Under the pieces are notes generated by a model. It was not told the origin of the DNA, did no database searches, and saw only the letters and a program-made list of their open reading frames with translations. Positions 1 to 8,290 of a stretch of 64,000 bases of DNA are shown here, piece after piece. The number at the start of each line of letters is the position of its first letter. The stretch's first letter is position 1. A program made the translations under genes and the position numbers. The DNA is from an uncultured Bacteroidaceae bacterium (GTDB lineage: Bacteria > Bacteroidota > Bacteroidia > Bacteroidales > Bacteroidaceae), in NCBI GenBank assembly GCA_905234605.1, contig CAJOIE010000004.1, positions 1 through 64,000 on the forward strand, written 5' to 3'.

Positions 1-1
1 C

Positions 2-415
2 GACTTCTCCGTCCGTCGCGACGGTAACACCAAGTTTGGCGATGACAAGCGCTGGGGTACCTTCCCCGCCCTCTCCGTTCGTTGGAACATCAGCAAGGAA
101 CCGTGGTTCAAGAAGGCTCTGCCCTGGGTGTCGATGCTCTCCGTCCGTCCGGGCTGGGGTATCGTTGGTAACCCTCCGAGAGCCGACTACCTGTACTTCA
201 GCAAGTACTCCTACGGCTCAGGCTACATGGGCGAAGGTAGTGTCTATCCCTCCAACATCCGTCTGAGCAACCTCCAGTGGGAACAGAAGGAGACCTATAA
301 CCTTGGTACCGACTTCGGTTTCTTCAACGACCGCATCACGGGTAATGTCGAGGTCTACCGCCAGTACACCACCGACCTGCTGATGGCCAGTCGTGGTATC
401 CCCTCATCGTCGGGG
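2..415 (+). CDS. SusC/RagA-type TonB-linked outer-membrane receptor, internal fragment
   Basis: The open frame enters from the left edge and reads as part of the beta-barrel of a SusC-family receptor. These proteins import oligosaccharides or peptides through the outer membrane with a SusD partner and TonB energy. Visible family features are the phrase beginning DFSVRRDGNTKFG, a GWGIVGN segment, and the YRQYTTDLLMASRGIPSSSG region that normally precedes the last third of the barrel. Similarity stops at about 410-415. The frame then runs to 721 only as the antisense of rodA and carries no family sequence. The roughly 300 C-terminal residues expected are missing, so the 3' break is abrupt and shared with rodA. 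Identity of the fragment is clear; its substrate cannot be told. Confidence 0.85.
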
Positions 416-1275
416 TGCGGCGACGGCAGCGCGAAATGGGCTGCCGCGACGATGGCTGCAATGGCACCAAGGGCATACACCAGCGTTGCGAGCATGGCTG
501 TGCGGTGTGCCTGCCTGGCATGGCGCACATCGCCTGTGGTGGAGTCGGCCATGGCCAAGGGGCGGCAATACACGTGTATGAGCACGGCGGTGAGCACCAG
601 TGTCTGCACCACCACGAGCAGCAGGCCGGCACTGACGGTGCCGTTCAGCCACATCACGCCGGCAAAGCGCAGGCCTACCACGACATCGGCCACGGCGGCG
701 ATGGCGGCAAAGATGAAGTAGCCGGGCATGCCCTCGCGGTAGAGCATGAGGAAGAGGCTGAGATAGACGAGTGCCGAGCCTGTCTCTCGCTGCAACACTA
801 TCAGCCCCATGGGCACTGCGAGCAGGGCGATGCATATAAAGAGGTTCTGCCATGAGCCTTGCAGGCGAAAGCCGTAGCTGCTCATGAACTTGGCCAGTGC
901 CAGTGAGGTGGCAAACTTGGCGAACTCGGCGGGCTGGAGACTGAACGACCCTATCTTGATCCACGACATGGAGCCCTTGATGTCGTGGGCCAGGAGTGGC
1001 GTGACGGCAAGCAGGAGCATCATGGCCCCGTAGAAGAGGTAGGCAAAGGTGTCGAAGAGGCGGTCGTCGAGCGAGAGTATCACGGCAGCCAGGGCCACCG
1101 ATGTGCCTATCCACAGGAGCTGCATGCCCGTGCGCGACGACAGCGACAGCAGCTCCATGGGCTCGCCATAGTCGTAGCATGCACCGCAGATGCTCATCCA
1201 GCCTATGGCGAGCAGGACGATGTATATAAGTATGGTGAGCCAGTCGATGCTGGCGAAGTAGCTCTTGTTCTTCAT
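355..1275 (-). CDS. rodA: RodA, peptidoglycan glycosyltransferase of the elongasome, truncated at its 3' end
   Basis: RodA is the SEDS-family membrane enzyme that polymerises glycan strands from lipid II together with PBP2. The ATG at 1275 overlaps the mrdA stop as ATGA, indicating translational coupling. About 288 residues are recognisable, with hydrophobic segments and family phrases such as LLAHDIKGSMSWIKIG, LQPAEFAKFATSLALAKF and QRETGSALVYLSLFLMLYREG. Similarity ends near 412, and the frame then runs to a stop at 355 through antisense susC sequence. Family members are roughly 450-490 residues long, so the C-terminal helices and periplasmic loop are gone. Because rodA is normally essential in rods, the truncation probably reflects assembly error, not a real lesion. 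Confidence 0.85.
   Translation of the reverse strand: MKNKSYFASIDWLTILIYIVLLAIGWMSICGACYDYGEPMELLSLSSRTGMQLLWIGTSVALAAVILSLDDRLFDTFAYLFYGAMMLLLAVTPLLAHDIKGSMSWIKIGSFSLQPAEFAKFATSLALAKFMSSYGFRLQGSWQNLFICIALLAVPMGLIVLQRETGSALVYLSLFLMLYREGMPGYFIFAAIAAVADVVVGLRFAGVMWLNGTVSAGLLLVVVQTLVLTAVLIHVYCRPLAMADSTTGDVRHARQAHRTAMLATLVYALGAIAAIVAAAHFALPSPHPDDEGIPRLAISRSVVYWR
400..418. other. Junction where susC and rodA are both cut
   Basis: A plus-strand susC and a minus-strand rodA both lose family sequence within these bases, and neither resumes in the window. There is no insertion sequence, terminal repeat or target duplication around it. The simplest explanation is a chimeric contig join, with a real deletion or inversion as the alternative. 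Confidence 0.6.
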
Positions 1276-3110
1276 CTGACGTAGTCGCCGTAGTTGATGG
1301 TGCGTTCTGCTATGGCCTGTGCCTTCGCCTCTGATGCCGGCGAGAGCGCGCCGTTGATGTGCTGCTCCATCAGGAGCGCGCCTATGGGCACTCCGAAGGT
1401 GGCTCCCCAGCCGCCGTTCTCCACATACACGCAGATGGCTATCTGCGGGTTGTCGCGCGGTGCAAAGCCCATGAACACGGAGTGGTCGTAGCCTCGGTTC
1501 TGTGCCGTGCCTGTCTTGCCGCATGTGATGTAGTCGGTGGTGTAGGCGGAGCGGCATGTGCCGCCCTCGACAGCGCGCTGCATGCCTTGCACCACGGTCT
1601 CGTAGTGCACGGGCGAGACCCGTGTGTAGCGGCGGCGTGTGTAGGCCGTGTCGATGTCCTCGTCCTCAATGGCCTTGACCACGTGTGGCGTGATGAACCA
1701 TCCTCGGTTGGCGATGGTTGCTCCGAGGTTGGCTATCTGTAGCGGCGTGAGTGTGACTTCGCCCTGGCCGATGGATATGGATATTACCGTGAGCCCGTTC
1801 CACGAGCCGCGGTATGCCTTGTCGTAGAATGGTGCGTTGGGGATGAGGCCCCGTTTCTCGCCTGGCAGGTCGATGCCCAAGGCATAGCCGAACCCCATCG
1901 ATACCATGTAGTCTTTCCATGTGGTCATGGCTTCCTGCACGGAGGCATATTTCTTGCGGTTGTCGAGCATGTGGTAGAGCCCCCAGCAGAAGTAGCCGTT
2001 GCATGATGTGGCTATGGCGGGCACTAATGGCAGCGGCGAGGGGTGGCCGTGGCACCCCACCTTCAGGCCTTTGAAGTGGAAGCCGTGTGAGCAGGGGTAG
2101 GATGTGGCGGGCGTGATGATGCCCTCCTCGAGGAATGTCAGTGCCTGCGATGTCTTGAAGGTGGAGCCTGGCGGGTAGAGCCCCATTATGGCGCGGTTCA
2201 AGAGTGGCTTCATGGGGTCGCGTGAGAGCTCGCTGTGGTGGCGTCCGCGCTGGCGTCCCACCATGGCGCGCGGGTCGAAAGCCGGCGCGCTCACCATGCA
2301 CAGCACCTCGCCTGTCTGCGGCTCGATGGCTACTATGCTGCCCAGTTTGCCCTGCATGAGCCGTTCCCCGAGCTGTTGCAGCGGCAGCGAGATGCTCAGT
2401 GTCAGTGCCTTGCCCGGCACCGGTTGCTCGTCGAGATCACCGTCGTGATAGCGTCCCTTGATGCGTCCGTGCACGTCGCGCAGCAGTATCTCGGAGCCTT
2501 TCTGTCCGCGCAGCTGCCGCTCGTAGGAGCGTTCCACGCCGAGCTTGCCTATGTAGTCGCCGGCGCGGTAGTAGTTGTCTGTTTCTATGTCGGCGGGCGA
2601 CACCTCGCCGACGTCGCCCAGCAGGTGTGCGGCCGAGCCGGTGGTGTACTGGCGTATGCTGCGTTTCTGGATGTAGAAGCCTGGGAAGCGGAACAGCTTC
2701 TCCTGGAAGGTGGAGAACTCTTCCACCGAGAGCTGGCTCATGAAGAGCTGCTGCGTGTGGCGCGAGTAGCCGCGTGTGTGCTTTATCTCGTCCATGCGGC
2801 GGCGGTACCACGCCGTGTCTATGTCGAGGCTGGCACACAGGTCGACGGTGTCCACTCCCACCTGTTCCTGCATCACCACCATGATGTCGTAGGCCGGCTG
2901 GTTGTACACCATGAGCTGTCCGTAGCGGTCGGTGACGGGGCCGCGTGCAGGATAGAGAATGCGGCGCATGAGTGCGTTGCTGTCGGCACGCTGCTTGAAG
3001 TCGTCTGACGTCAGTTGCAGGAAGAACAGGCGCAGGATGTATATGGCAATCACAGCCACCGCCGCTCCGCCCAGCATGAAGCGTCTTCGCGCAAGACTAT
3101 AGTCGGCCAT
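1272..3110 (-). CDS. mrdA: Penicillin-binding protein 2, elongasome transpeptidase
   Basis: This class B PBP cross-links new peptidoglycan during lateral growth in partnership with RodA. It has an N-terminal membrane anchor (about residues 11-33), a dimerisation domain, and the full penicillin-binding triad: STFK at about 316-319 with the nucleophilic serine, SCN at 369-371, and KTG at 532-534. At 612 residues it has the usual length. The ATG at 3110 (MADYSLARRRF) was chosen because the longer open frame upstream only antisenses mreD and reads as low-quality sequence. The start overlaps the end of mreD by 14 bp and its stop overlaps rodA as ATGA, so mreD-mrdA-rodA look translationally coupled. 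Confidence 0.95.
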   Translation of the reverse strand: MADYSLARRRFMLGGAAVAVIAIYILRLFFLQLTSDDFKQRADSNALMRRILYPARGPVTDRYGQLMVYNQPAYDIMVVMQEQVGVDTVDLCASLDIDTAWYRRRMDEIKHTRGYSRHTQQLFMSQLSVEEFSTFQEKLFRFPGFYIQKRSIRQYTTGSAAHLLGDVGEVSPADIETDNYYRAGDYIGKLGVERSYERQLRGQKGSEILLRDVHGRIKGRYHDGDLDEQPVPGKALTLSISLPLQQLGERLMQGKLGSIVAIEPQTGEVLCMVSAPAFDPRAMVGRQRGRHHSELSRDPMKPLLNRAIMGLYPPGSTFKTSQALTFLEEGIITPATSYPCSHGFHFKGLKVGCHGHPSPLPLVPAIATSCNGYFCWGLYHMLDNRKKYASVQEAMTTWKDYMVSMGFGYALGIDLPGEKRGLIPNAPFYDKAYRGSWNGLTVISISIGQGEVTLTPLQIANLGATIANRGWFITPHVVKAIEDEDIDTAYTRRRYTRVSPVHYETVVQGMQRAVEGGTCRSAYTTDYITCGKTGTAQNRGYDHSVFMGFAPRDNPQIAICVYVENGGWGATFGVPIGALLMEQHINGALSPASEAKAQAIAERTINYGDYVR

Positions 3111-3618
3111 GCTGCTGTGGCTGTTTGCGCAGCGCCTCGAGCGAGAGGCATACCGCGAGGGTAAGGGCAAAGGTGCTGACGAGCGACAGGGCCAGGTCGC
3201 GCAGGTGGAAGAAGGAGAATGCCAGCAGGGCGAAGTAGGCAGTGCAGAAGAGCAGCACCATGGCTGCGGCATAGCGCATGTAGGGTGCTACGCCCATGTC
3301 GGCCAGCGAAGGCTCGAGGTCGGCAGGGGCGTCCTTGGGCTCGAAGAGACGCAGCAGCGACGGCTGTGCCATGGCTGTGACGGTCATGGCCCCTGCGCCG
3401 ACGCCTGGCGTGAGCGACACCACGTCGGCTGCCAGCCCGCCGGCAAATCCCCATAGCAGCAGCTGCCAGCGTGGCGTGTCCTTGGGCATGAGCATCAGCA
3501 GGTACACGTATGGCAGGGCCGTGGCATATCCCAGCAGGTGTATGTGGTTGAACACCAACATCTGCAAGGCTATGAGCACCAGCAGCCACAGCAGGCGTGA
3601 GAGGAATGTGATGAGCAT
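3097..3618 (-). CDS. mreD: Rod shape-determining protein MreD
   Basis: MreD is the small polytopic membrane protein of the Mre elongation complex. The 173-residue product is almost entirely hydrophobic, with about five membrane segments starting at FLSRLLWLLVLIALQMLVFN and a conserved-looking LPYVYLLMLMPKDTPRW stretch. Identification rests on this profile and on its place between mreC and mrdA, which is standard. It overlaps mrdA by 14 bp and lies 66 bp after mreC. Confidence 0.9.
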   Translation of the reverse strand: MLITFLSRLLWLLVLIALQMLVFNHIHLLGYATALPYVYLLMLMPKDTPRWQLLLWGFAGGLAADVVSLTPGVGAGAMTVTAMAQPSLLRLFEPKDAPADLEPSLADMGVAPYMRYAAAMVLLFCTAYFALLAFSFFHLRDLALSLVSTFALTLAVCLSLEALRKQPQQHGRL

Positions 3619-3684
3619 GGCAGAGATACGGTGTGGGGTGAACGGTTGGCGGGTGTTGCGTTTGCGGCAGACGGACGCAGGGTG

Positions 3685-4527
3685 TTATGGCTGCACCTGC
3701 TGCTCCAGTTGCCAGAGCTCGTCGTGGAAGGTGTGGCGCACCACACACACGTCGCGCAGACGGGATAGGTCGGTGCCGAGATGCACTCGCAGCTTATAGC
3801 CCAGACCGTCGTCGCTGTCCTCGATGGCTACCACCTTGCCCACGAAGATGCCTGCGGGGAACACTGAGCTGAAGCCGCTGGTCTCCACCACATCGCCCAC
3901 GGCGATGCGTGCGTGGCGTGGCAGGTCGTCGAGTGTGGCATAGAGAGGATGACGTCCGTCCCAGTTCAGATAGCCGAAATAGGAGGAGCCGCGCAGCCGG
4001 CAGCTGATGTGTGAGTGGCTGTTGAGCAGAGGCATGACCACTGCATAGTGGTTAGATGTCATATACACGATGCCCACAATGCCTGTGCCGCTCACCACGC
4101 CCATCTCGGCTTCTATGCCGTCGGCCGTGCCGCGGTCGATGGTGATGTAGTTGTCGCGGTGCGTCACGCTGTTGGTCACTATGTGTGCCGGTAGCAGGTC
4201 GTGGCCGCGCATCTGGCGGGCATGGAGACGCTCGGTGTAGGTGCTGTCGTGGGTGAGGGCGCGCAGTTCCCATTGCAGGCCTTCCAGCTCCTGTTCCAGT
4301 ATGAGGTTGCGGCGTGTGAGGGCTTCGTTGATGGTGCCGAGTGAGATGTAGTGCAGCACCTCCTGCTCCATCGCATTGATGTGTCCCACTGCGGTGTTGG
4401 CCGTGGTGAGCCACACAGAGCGCTGATAATGATTGAACTGGAAGAGCAGCACGAGGCTGACCACTTCCAGCACAACAAACAGAAGCCAGTGGCTGTAGCG
4501 GGCTAAGAGTTCGAGTAGTGTGCGCAC
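3685..4527 (-). CDS. mreC: Rod shape-determining protein MreC
   Basis: MreC is a bitopic membrane protein that scaffolds PBP2-RodA on the periplasmic side and links them to MreB filaments. The product has one N-terminal membrane helix (YSHWLLFVVLEVVSLVLLFQF), a coiled-coil stretch near LTRRNLILEQELEGLQWELRAL, and the paired beta-barrel domains typical of the family, with NSVTHRDNYITIDRG and a later GDVVETSGFSSVFPAGIFVG. I chose the GTG at 4527 (reads MRTLLELLARY) because other Bacteroidales MreC proteins begin this way. A TTG at 4551 is the only longer option. The gene starts 36 bp after mreB ends. Confidence 0.92.
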   Translation of the reverse strand: MRTLLELLARYSHWLLFVVLEVVSLVLLFQFNHYQRSVWLTTANTAVGHINAMEQEVLHYISLGTINEALTRRNLILEQELEGLQWELRALTHDSTYTERLHARQMRGHDLLPAHIVTNSVTHRDNYITIDRGTADGIEAEMGVVSGTGIVGIVYMTSNHYAVVMPLLNSHSHISCRLRGSSYFGYLNWDGRHPLYATLDDLPRHARIAVGDVVETSGFSSVFPAGIFVGKVVAIEDSDDGLGYKLRVHLGTDLSRLRDVCVVRHTFHDELWQLEQQVQP

Positions 4528-4563
4528 TTCAGCGGCGTGGGTGGGTGACAATGCCAGCTGGCA

Positions 4564-5583
4564 TCACATCAGGAAGGAGAAGTTGTGTATGTTCTTCAGC
4601 GCCACGCCGGTGCCGCGTGCCACGCTGTGCAACGGGTCCTCGGCAATGTGGAAGGGTATGTTTATCTTGTCGGTGAGGCGCTTGTCCAGGCCGCGGAGCA
4701 GTGCGCCGCCGCCGGTGAGGTAGATGCCGTTCTGCACGATGTCGGCATACAGCTCGGGAGGCGTGTCCTCGAGTGCTGCCAGCACGGCAGTCTCTATCTT
4801 GGAGATGGTCTTCTCCAGGCAGTGGGCTATTTCCTGATAGCACACGGGCACTTCCATGGGCAGTGCCGTGATGCGGTTCGGCCCGTGCACGATGTAGTCG
4901 TCGGGTGCCTGGTCGCCGAGGTCTGTCAGTGCGGCGCCCACGTTGATCTTGATGCGCTCGGCCATGCGCTCGCTCACCTTGATGTTGTGCTGGCGGCTCA
5001 TGTATTCCTGTATGTCGGCCGTGAGGTCGTCGCCGGCTGTGCGCAGGCTGCGGTCGGTGACGATGCCTCCGAGCGAGATGACGGCAATCTCGGTTGAGCC
5101 ACCGCCTATGTCCACAATCATGTTGCCCTCGGGAGCCACCACGTCGATGCCTATGCCTATGGCGGCTGCCATGGGCTCATATATGAGGTATACCTCGCGC
5201 CCGTTGGCATGCTCGGCAGAGTCGCGCACGGCACGCAGTTCCACCTCGGTGGAGCCCGACGGCACGCCTATCACCATTCGCAGCGACGGCGTGAAGAGGC
5301 GGTTGCCCATGTGCACCATCTTGATGAGGCCTCGCATCATCTGCTCGCAGGCATTGAAGTCGGCTATGACGCCGTCGCGCAGTGGGCGCACGGTGCGTAT
5401 CTCGGAGTGTGTCTTTTCATACATCAGCTTGGCTTTCTCGCCTACGGCTATCATCTTGTCCGTGTGCTTGTCGAGGGCTACCACTGACGGCTCGTCGACG
5501 ACAACCTTGCCGTCGGAGATGATGATGGTGTTGGCAGTGCCGAGGTCGATGGCGATTTCTTTTGTGAAGGAGAAGAGTCCCAT
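4564..5583 (-). CDS. mreB: Rod shape-determining actin-like protein MreB
   Basis: MreB forms membrane-bound, ATP-dependent filaments that orient the cell-wall elongation machine. The 339-residue protein opens with the ATPase phosphate-1 motif in EIAIDLGTANTII, has phosphate-2 in MIVDIGGGSTEIAVI and an adenosine motif region in GIYLTGGGALLRGLD. The N-terminal GLFSFTKE suits membrane contact. Length and motifs are complete. It heads mreBCD-mrdA-rodA and lies 53 bp downstream of the short purH, an order common in Bacteroidales. Confidence 0.97.
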   Translation of the reverse strand: MGLFSFTKEIAIDLGTANTIIISDGKVVVDEPSVVALDKHTDKMIAVGEKAKLMYEKTHSEIRTVRPLRDGVIADFNACEQMMRGLIKMVHMGNRLFTPSLRMVIGVPSGSTEVELRAVRDSAEHANGREVYLIYEPMAAAIGIGIDVVAPEGNMIVDIGGGSTEIAVISLGGIVTDRSLRTAGDDLTADIQEYMSRQHNIKVSERMAERIKINVGAALTDLGDQAPDDYIVHGPNRITALPMEVPVCYQEIAHCLEKTISKIETAVLAALEDTPPELYADIVQNGIYLTGGGALLRGLDKRLTDKINIPFHIAEDPLHSVARGTGVALKNIHNFSFLM

Positions 5584-5636
5584 CTATGTGTGTTGTGTGG
5601 AATAATGGTGGTTATGCTTGTTGTAGCGGTGCTGCC

Positions 5637-6227
5637 TTACTTGGCGAAGTAGGCGTGGATGGCTGTGTCATAGTGGCTGCTCACGGCGAAGGCGGCGCAG
5701 GCGAGCTCGCGGCGCTCCTCAAGGGTGGTCTCGGCTCCGCGCAGCTTCAGCGTGTTGAGCAGTGTGGCATACTGCTCCTTGGATGGGATGATGACCACGT
5801 CGTTGAAGTTCTTCGCACCGGCACGTATGAGCGATATGCCGCCTATGTCTATCTTCTCGATGATGTCGGCCTCGGAGGCACCGCTGGCCACGGTCTCCTC
5901 AAAGGGATAGAGGTCCACTATCACGAGGTCTATGGCCTCGATGCCGTATTGCAGCATCTGCTCGCAGTCGGCCTCATTGTCGCGGCGCGCGAGTATGCCG
6001 CCGAACACTTTGGGGTGGAGGGTCTTCACGCGGCCGCCCAGTATGCTGGGGTAGGTTGTGATGTCCTCCACGCGCTGGCAGGGCAGTCCCAGGCTCTCTA
6101 TGAAGGCGTGTGTGCCTCCGGTGGAGAGCAGTGTCACGCCGTTGGCATGGAGCAGGCGCAGTATGTCGTCAAGCCCGTCCTTGTGGTATACTGATATGAG
6201 TGCTGTCTTGATGGTTCGTGTGTCCAT
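5637..6227 (-). CDS. purH: IMP cyclohydrolase domain of PurH as a stand-alone protein
   Basis: The 196-residue product matches only the N-terminal, MGS-like IMP cyclohydrolase domain of bifunctional PurH, which closes the ring in the last step to IMP. Family phrases include IKTALISVYHKDG, LSTGGTHAFIE, YPSILGGRVKTLHPKVFGGIL and SGASEADIIEKIDIGGISLIRAGAKN. It stops at HAYFAK, the domain boundary, and the next 53 bp lead straight to mreB, so the roughly 300-residue AICAR formyltransferase half is absent. The frame shows no frameshift. ATG 6227 fits homologue N-termini. An alternative ATG at 6263 overlaps the preceding aminotransferase stop as ATGA and would add 12 residues. Confidence 0.88.
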   Translation of the reverse strand: MDTRTIKTALISVYHKDGLDDILRLLHANGVTLLSTGGTHAFIESLGLPCQRVEDITTYPSILGGRVKTLHPKVFGGILARRDNEADCEQMLQYGIEAIDLVIVDLYPFEETVASGASEADIIEKIDIGGISLIRAGAKNFNDVVIIPSKEQYATLLNTLKLRGAETTLEERRELACAAFAVSSHYDTAIHAYFAK

Positions 6228-6259
6228 ATTGTCTGGTGAGGTGTATTGGTGTGTCGTGT

Positions 6260-7453
6260 TCATGCCAGGCGTGCGAGTGTCTGGCGTATGCGTCGCATGG
6301 CTTCTTCGATATTGGCGTCGCTGGTGGCATAGCTCATGCGCAGGCAGTCGGGGCTGCCGAAGGCGTCGCCGGCCACGGTGGCCACATGTCCCACTTCGAG
6401 CAGGTACATGGCCAGGTCGGTGCTGCTGTTGATGACGCGGACGCCGTCGTGTTTGCCGAAGTAGGCCGACACGCGGGGGAAGAGGTAGAAGGCTCCTTGC
6501 GGCTCGCGCACCTCCCAACCGGGCACCTCGCGGGCCAGGCGCACGATGAGGTCGCGGCGTCGCTCGAATGCCTGGCGCATCTGCTCCACGCATTCCTGCG
6601 GTCCCGTGTAGGCGGCCTCGGCGGCCTTCTGGCTCACGGAGCAGGGTCCTGAGGTGTACTGGCCTTGCAGCTTGTTGCAGCCCTTCACTATCCACTCAGG
6701 CGCGGCCATGAAGCCTATGCGCCAGCCTGTCATGGCGTAGGCCTTGGAGACGCCGTTGATGATGACCACGCGGTCGCGTATGTCGGCAAACTGGGCTATC
6801 GACTCGTGGGCTCCCACGTAGTTGATGTGCTCGTAGATCTCGTCGGCTATGACGATGACGCGCTCATGGCGTGCCACCACCTGTGCCAGCGCGGCAAGCT
6901 CCTCACGGCTGTAGACGGAGCCTGTGGGGTTGGAGGGCGAGCACAGGATGAGGGCGCGTGTGCGCTCGGTGATGGCGGCCTCGAGCTGTTCGGGGGTTAT
7001 CTTGAAGTCCTGTTCTATGGGTGCCTCCACCACTACGGGCGTGCCCTCGGCCAGCAGCACCATCTGCGGGTAGCTCACCCAGTATGGTGCCGGAATGATG
7101 ACCTCGTCGCCGGCGTCCACAAGGGCCATGATGGCGTTGCACACGCTCTGCTTGGCTCCGTTGGAGACTATGATCTGCTGCGCGTCGTAGCTCAGGCCGT
7201 TCTCCCTCTTCAGCTTCTCGGCTATGGCTTTGCGCAGGGCAGGGTAGCCTGGCACGGGGGAGTAGCGCGAGTAGTTGTCGCGCACAGCCTGGATGGCTGC
7301 CTCCTTGATGTGGTCGGGCGTGTCGAAGTCGGGCTCGCCCACGCTCATGTTGATGACATCTATTCCCTGTGCCTTGAGCTCGCTGCTGCGCTGGCTCATG
7401 GCAAGCGTGGCCGATGGTGCCAGGCGGTTGAGGCGTGATGATAGTGCTGACAT
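6260..7453 (-). CDS. aspC: Class I pyridoxal-phosphate aminotransferase, aspartate-aminotransferase type
   Basis: This fold-type I PLP enzyme moves amino groups between aspartate (or a similar amino acid) and 2-oxoglutarate in the cytoplasm. The 397 residues include the N-terminal MSVGEPDFDTPDHIKEAA motif, the SNGAKQS cofactor-phosphate region, SPSNPTGSVYS, DEIYEHI with the PLP-binding aspartate, and the Schiff-base lysine in NGVSKAYAMTGWRIGF (about K237). Length is normal. Exact substrate preference cannot be told from sequence. A TACCTTTG promoter element lies 29 bp upstream, and its stop is close to or overlaps the start of purH, suggesting co-transcription. Confidence 0.9.
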   Translation of the reverse strand: MSALSSRLNRLAPSATLAMSQRSSELKAQGIDVINMSVGEPDFDTPDHIKEAAIQAVRDNYSRYSPVPGYPALRKAIAEKLKRENGLSYDAQQIIVSNGAKQSVCNAIMALVDAGDEVIIPAPYWVSYPQMVLLAEGTPVVVEAPIEQDFKITPEQLEAAITERTRALILCSPSNPTGSVYSREELAALAQVVARHERVIVIADEIYEHINYVGAHESIAQFADIRDRVVIINGVSKAYAMTGWRIGFMAAPEWIVKGCNKLQGQYTSGPCSVSQKAAEAAYTGPQECVEQMRQAFERRRDLIVRLAREVPGWEVREPQGAFYLFPRVSAYFGKHDGVRVINSSTDLAMYLLEVGHVATVAGDAFGSPDCLRMSYATSDANIEEAMRRIRQTLARLA

Positions 7454-7481
7454 TGGTGTTGTGTCTAACGGTTTCTGCGCG

Positions 7482-7489
7482 CAAAGGTA
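7482..7489 (-). promoter_or_regulatory. Bacteroidales -7 box ahead of the aminotransferase gene
   Basis: Minus strand reads TACCTTTG, a full match to TAnnTTTG, 29 bp before the ATG at 7453. No clear -33 TTG is visible because a GC-rich alternating stretch (about 7504-7521) occupies that position. Confidence 0.6.
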
Positions 7490-7549
7490 CTATAAATATG
7501 CATTGCGCGCTGCGCGCGCGCTCCTTTTTAAGCGTGGGGCGTGAGCAGC

Positions 7550-8173
7550 TCAGGCGAAGAGTGATAGCTGCCCGTCGTCGGGCAGCAGGCGGAATGTCAG
7601 GCGGTGGTGGGGCGTGGTGCCGTAGTGGCGTATGGCCTCGCGGTGCGCCGGCGAGGGGTAGCCCTTGTTGGATGCCCAGCCATACTGCGGGAAGTCGTGG
7701 TCGAGGGCTTCCATGCGCTCGTCGCGGTGTGTCTTGGCCAGTATGCTTGCGGCGGCTATGCTCATGTAGGTGGCATCGCCGTGCACGATGGTGTGTGCCG
7801 GTATGGGGTAGGGCATCCAACGGTTGCCGTCCACGATGAGGTGTCCGGGCTTCACGCTGAGAGCCTCCACGGCGCGCTGCATGGCCTTGAGGGAGCAGCG
7901 CAGGATGTTGAGCTCGTCAATCTCGGCGGGCGAGCACTCGGCCACGGCCCACGCCACGGCCTCGCTCTCAATGATTTGGCGCAGGGTGTCGCGCTGGCGG
8001 GCTGTGAGCTGCTTGGAGTCGTTGAGGAGCGGGTGCGTGAAGCCGTGCGGTAGCACCACGGCGGCTGCGAACACGGGGCCTGCCAGGCAACCGCGTCCGG
8101 CCTCGTCGCAGCCGGCCTCGATGACATCGGGGGTGTGGAAGGGCAGCAGGTGGTGTCGTGGTGTCTTGGTCAT
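7550..8173 (-). CDS. rnhB: Ribonuclease HII
   Basis: RNase HII cleaves RNA in RNA-DNA hybrids and removes single ribonucleotides from DNA. The 207-residue product carries the DEAGRG active-site signature at about residues 23-28, [15 protein letters not shown], a [10 protein letters not shown] segment with the third acidic residue, and [14 protein letters not shown] with a conserved lysine. ATG 8173 ([10 protein letters not shown]) was chosen because the longer frame upstream is compositionally unlike the protein. It lies 117 bp after pnp, with a strong hairpin between them. Confidence 0.95.
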   Translation of the reverse strand: MTKTPRHHLLPFHTPDVIEAGCDEAGRGCLAGPVFAAAVVLPHGFTHPLLNDSKQLTARQRDTLRQIIESEAVAWAVAECSPAEIDELNILRCSLKAMQRAVEALSVKPGHLIVDGNRWMPYPIPAHTIVHGDATYMSIAAASILAKTHRDERMEALDHDFPQYGWASNKGYPSPAHREAIRHYGTTPHHRLTFRLLPDDGQLSLFA

Positions 8174-8221
8174 GGCAGGTGAGGATGTTGGCGTTGTGGC
8201 GGCAAGGATGGTGATAAACGG

Positions 8222-8260
8222 CAGGCAGGGATGCGCCTGGTGGCTGCATCCCTGCCTGCT
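8222..8260 (-). terminator. Hairpin between pnp and rnhB
   Basis: Perfect 14-bp arms (GCAGGCAGGGATGC at 8222-8235 and its complement at 8247-8260) enclose an 11-nt loop. There is no clear U-tract on the minus strand, so this may be an RNA-stability or attenuating hairpin and not a full terminator. Confidence 0.5.
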
Positions 8261-8290
8261 ATGTTGGTGCACAAGTGCAAGACGGGTGCC

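Noticed and set aside
5584..5640. Frameshift that would continue purH into its formyltransferase half
   Set aside because: The sequence after the stop is too short (53 bp before mreB), and no AICAR transformylase residues appear in any frame.
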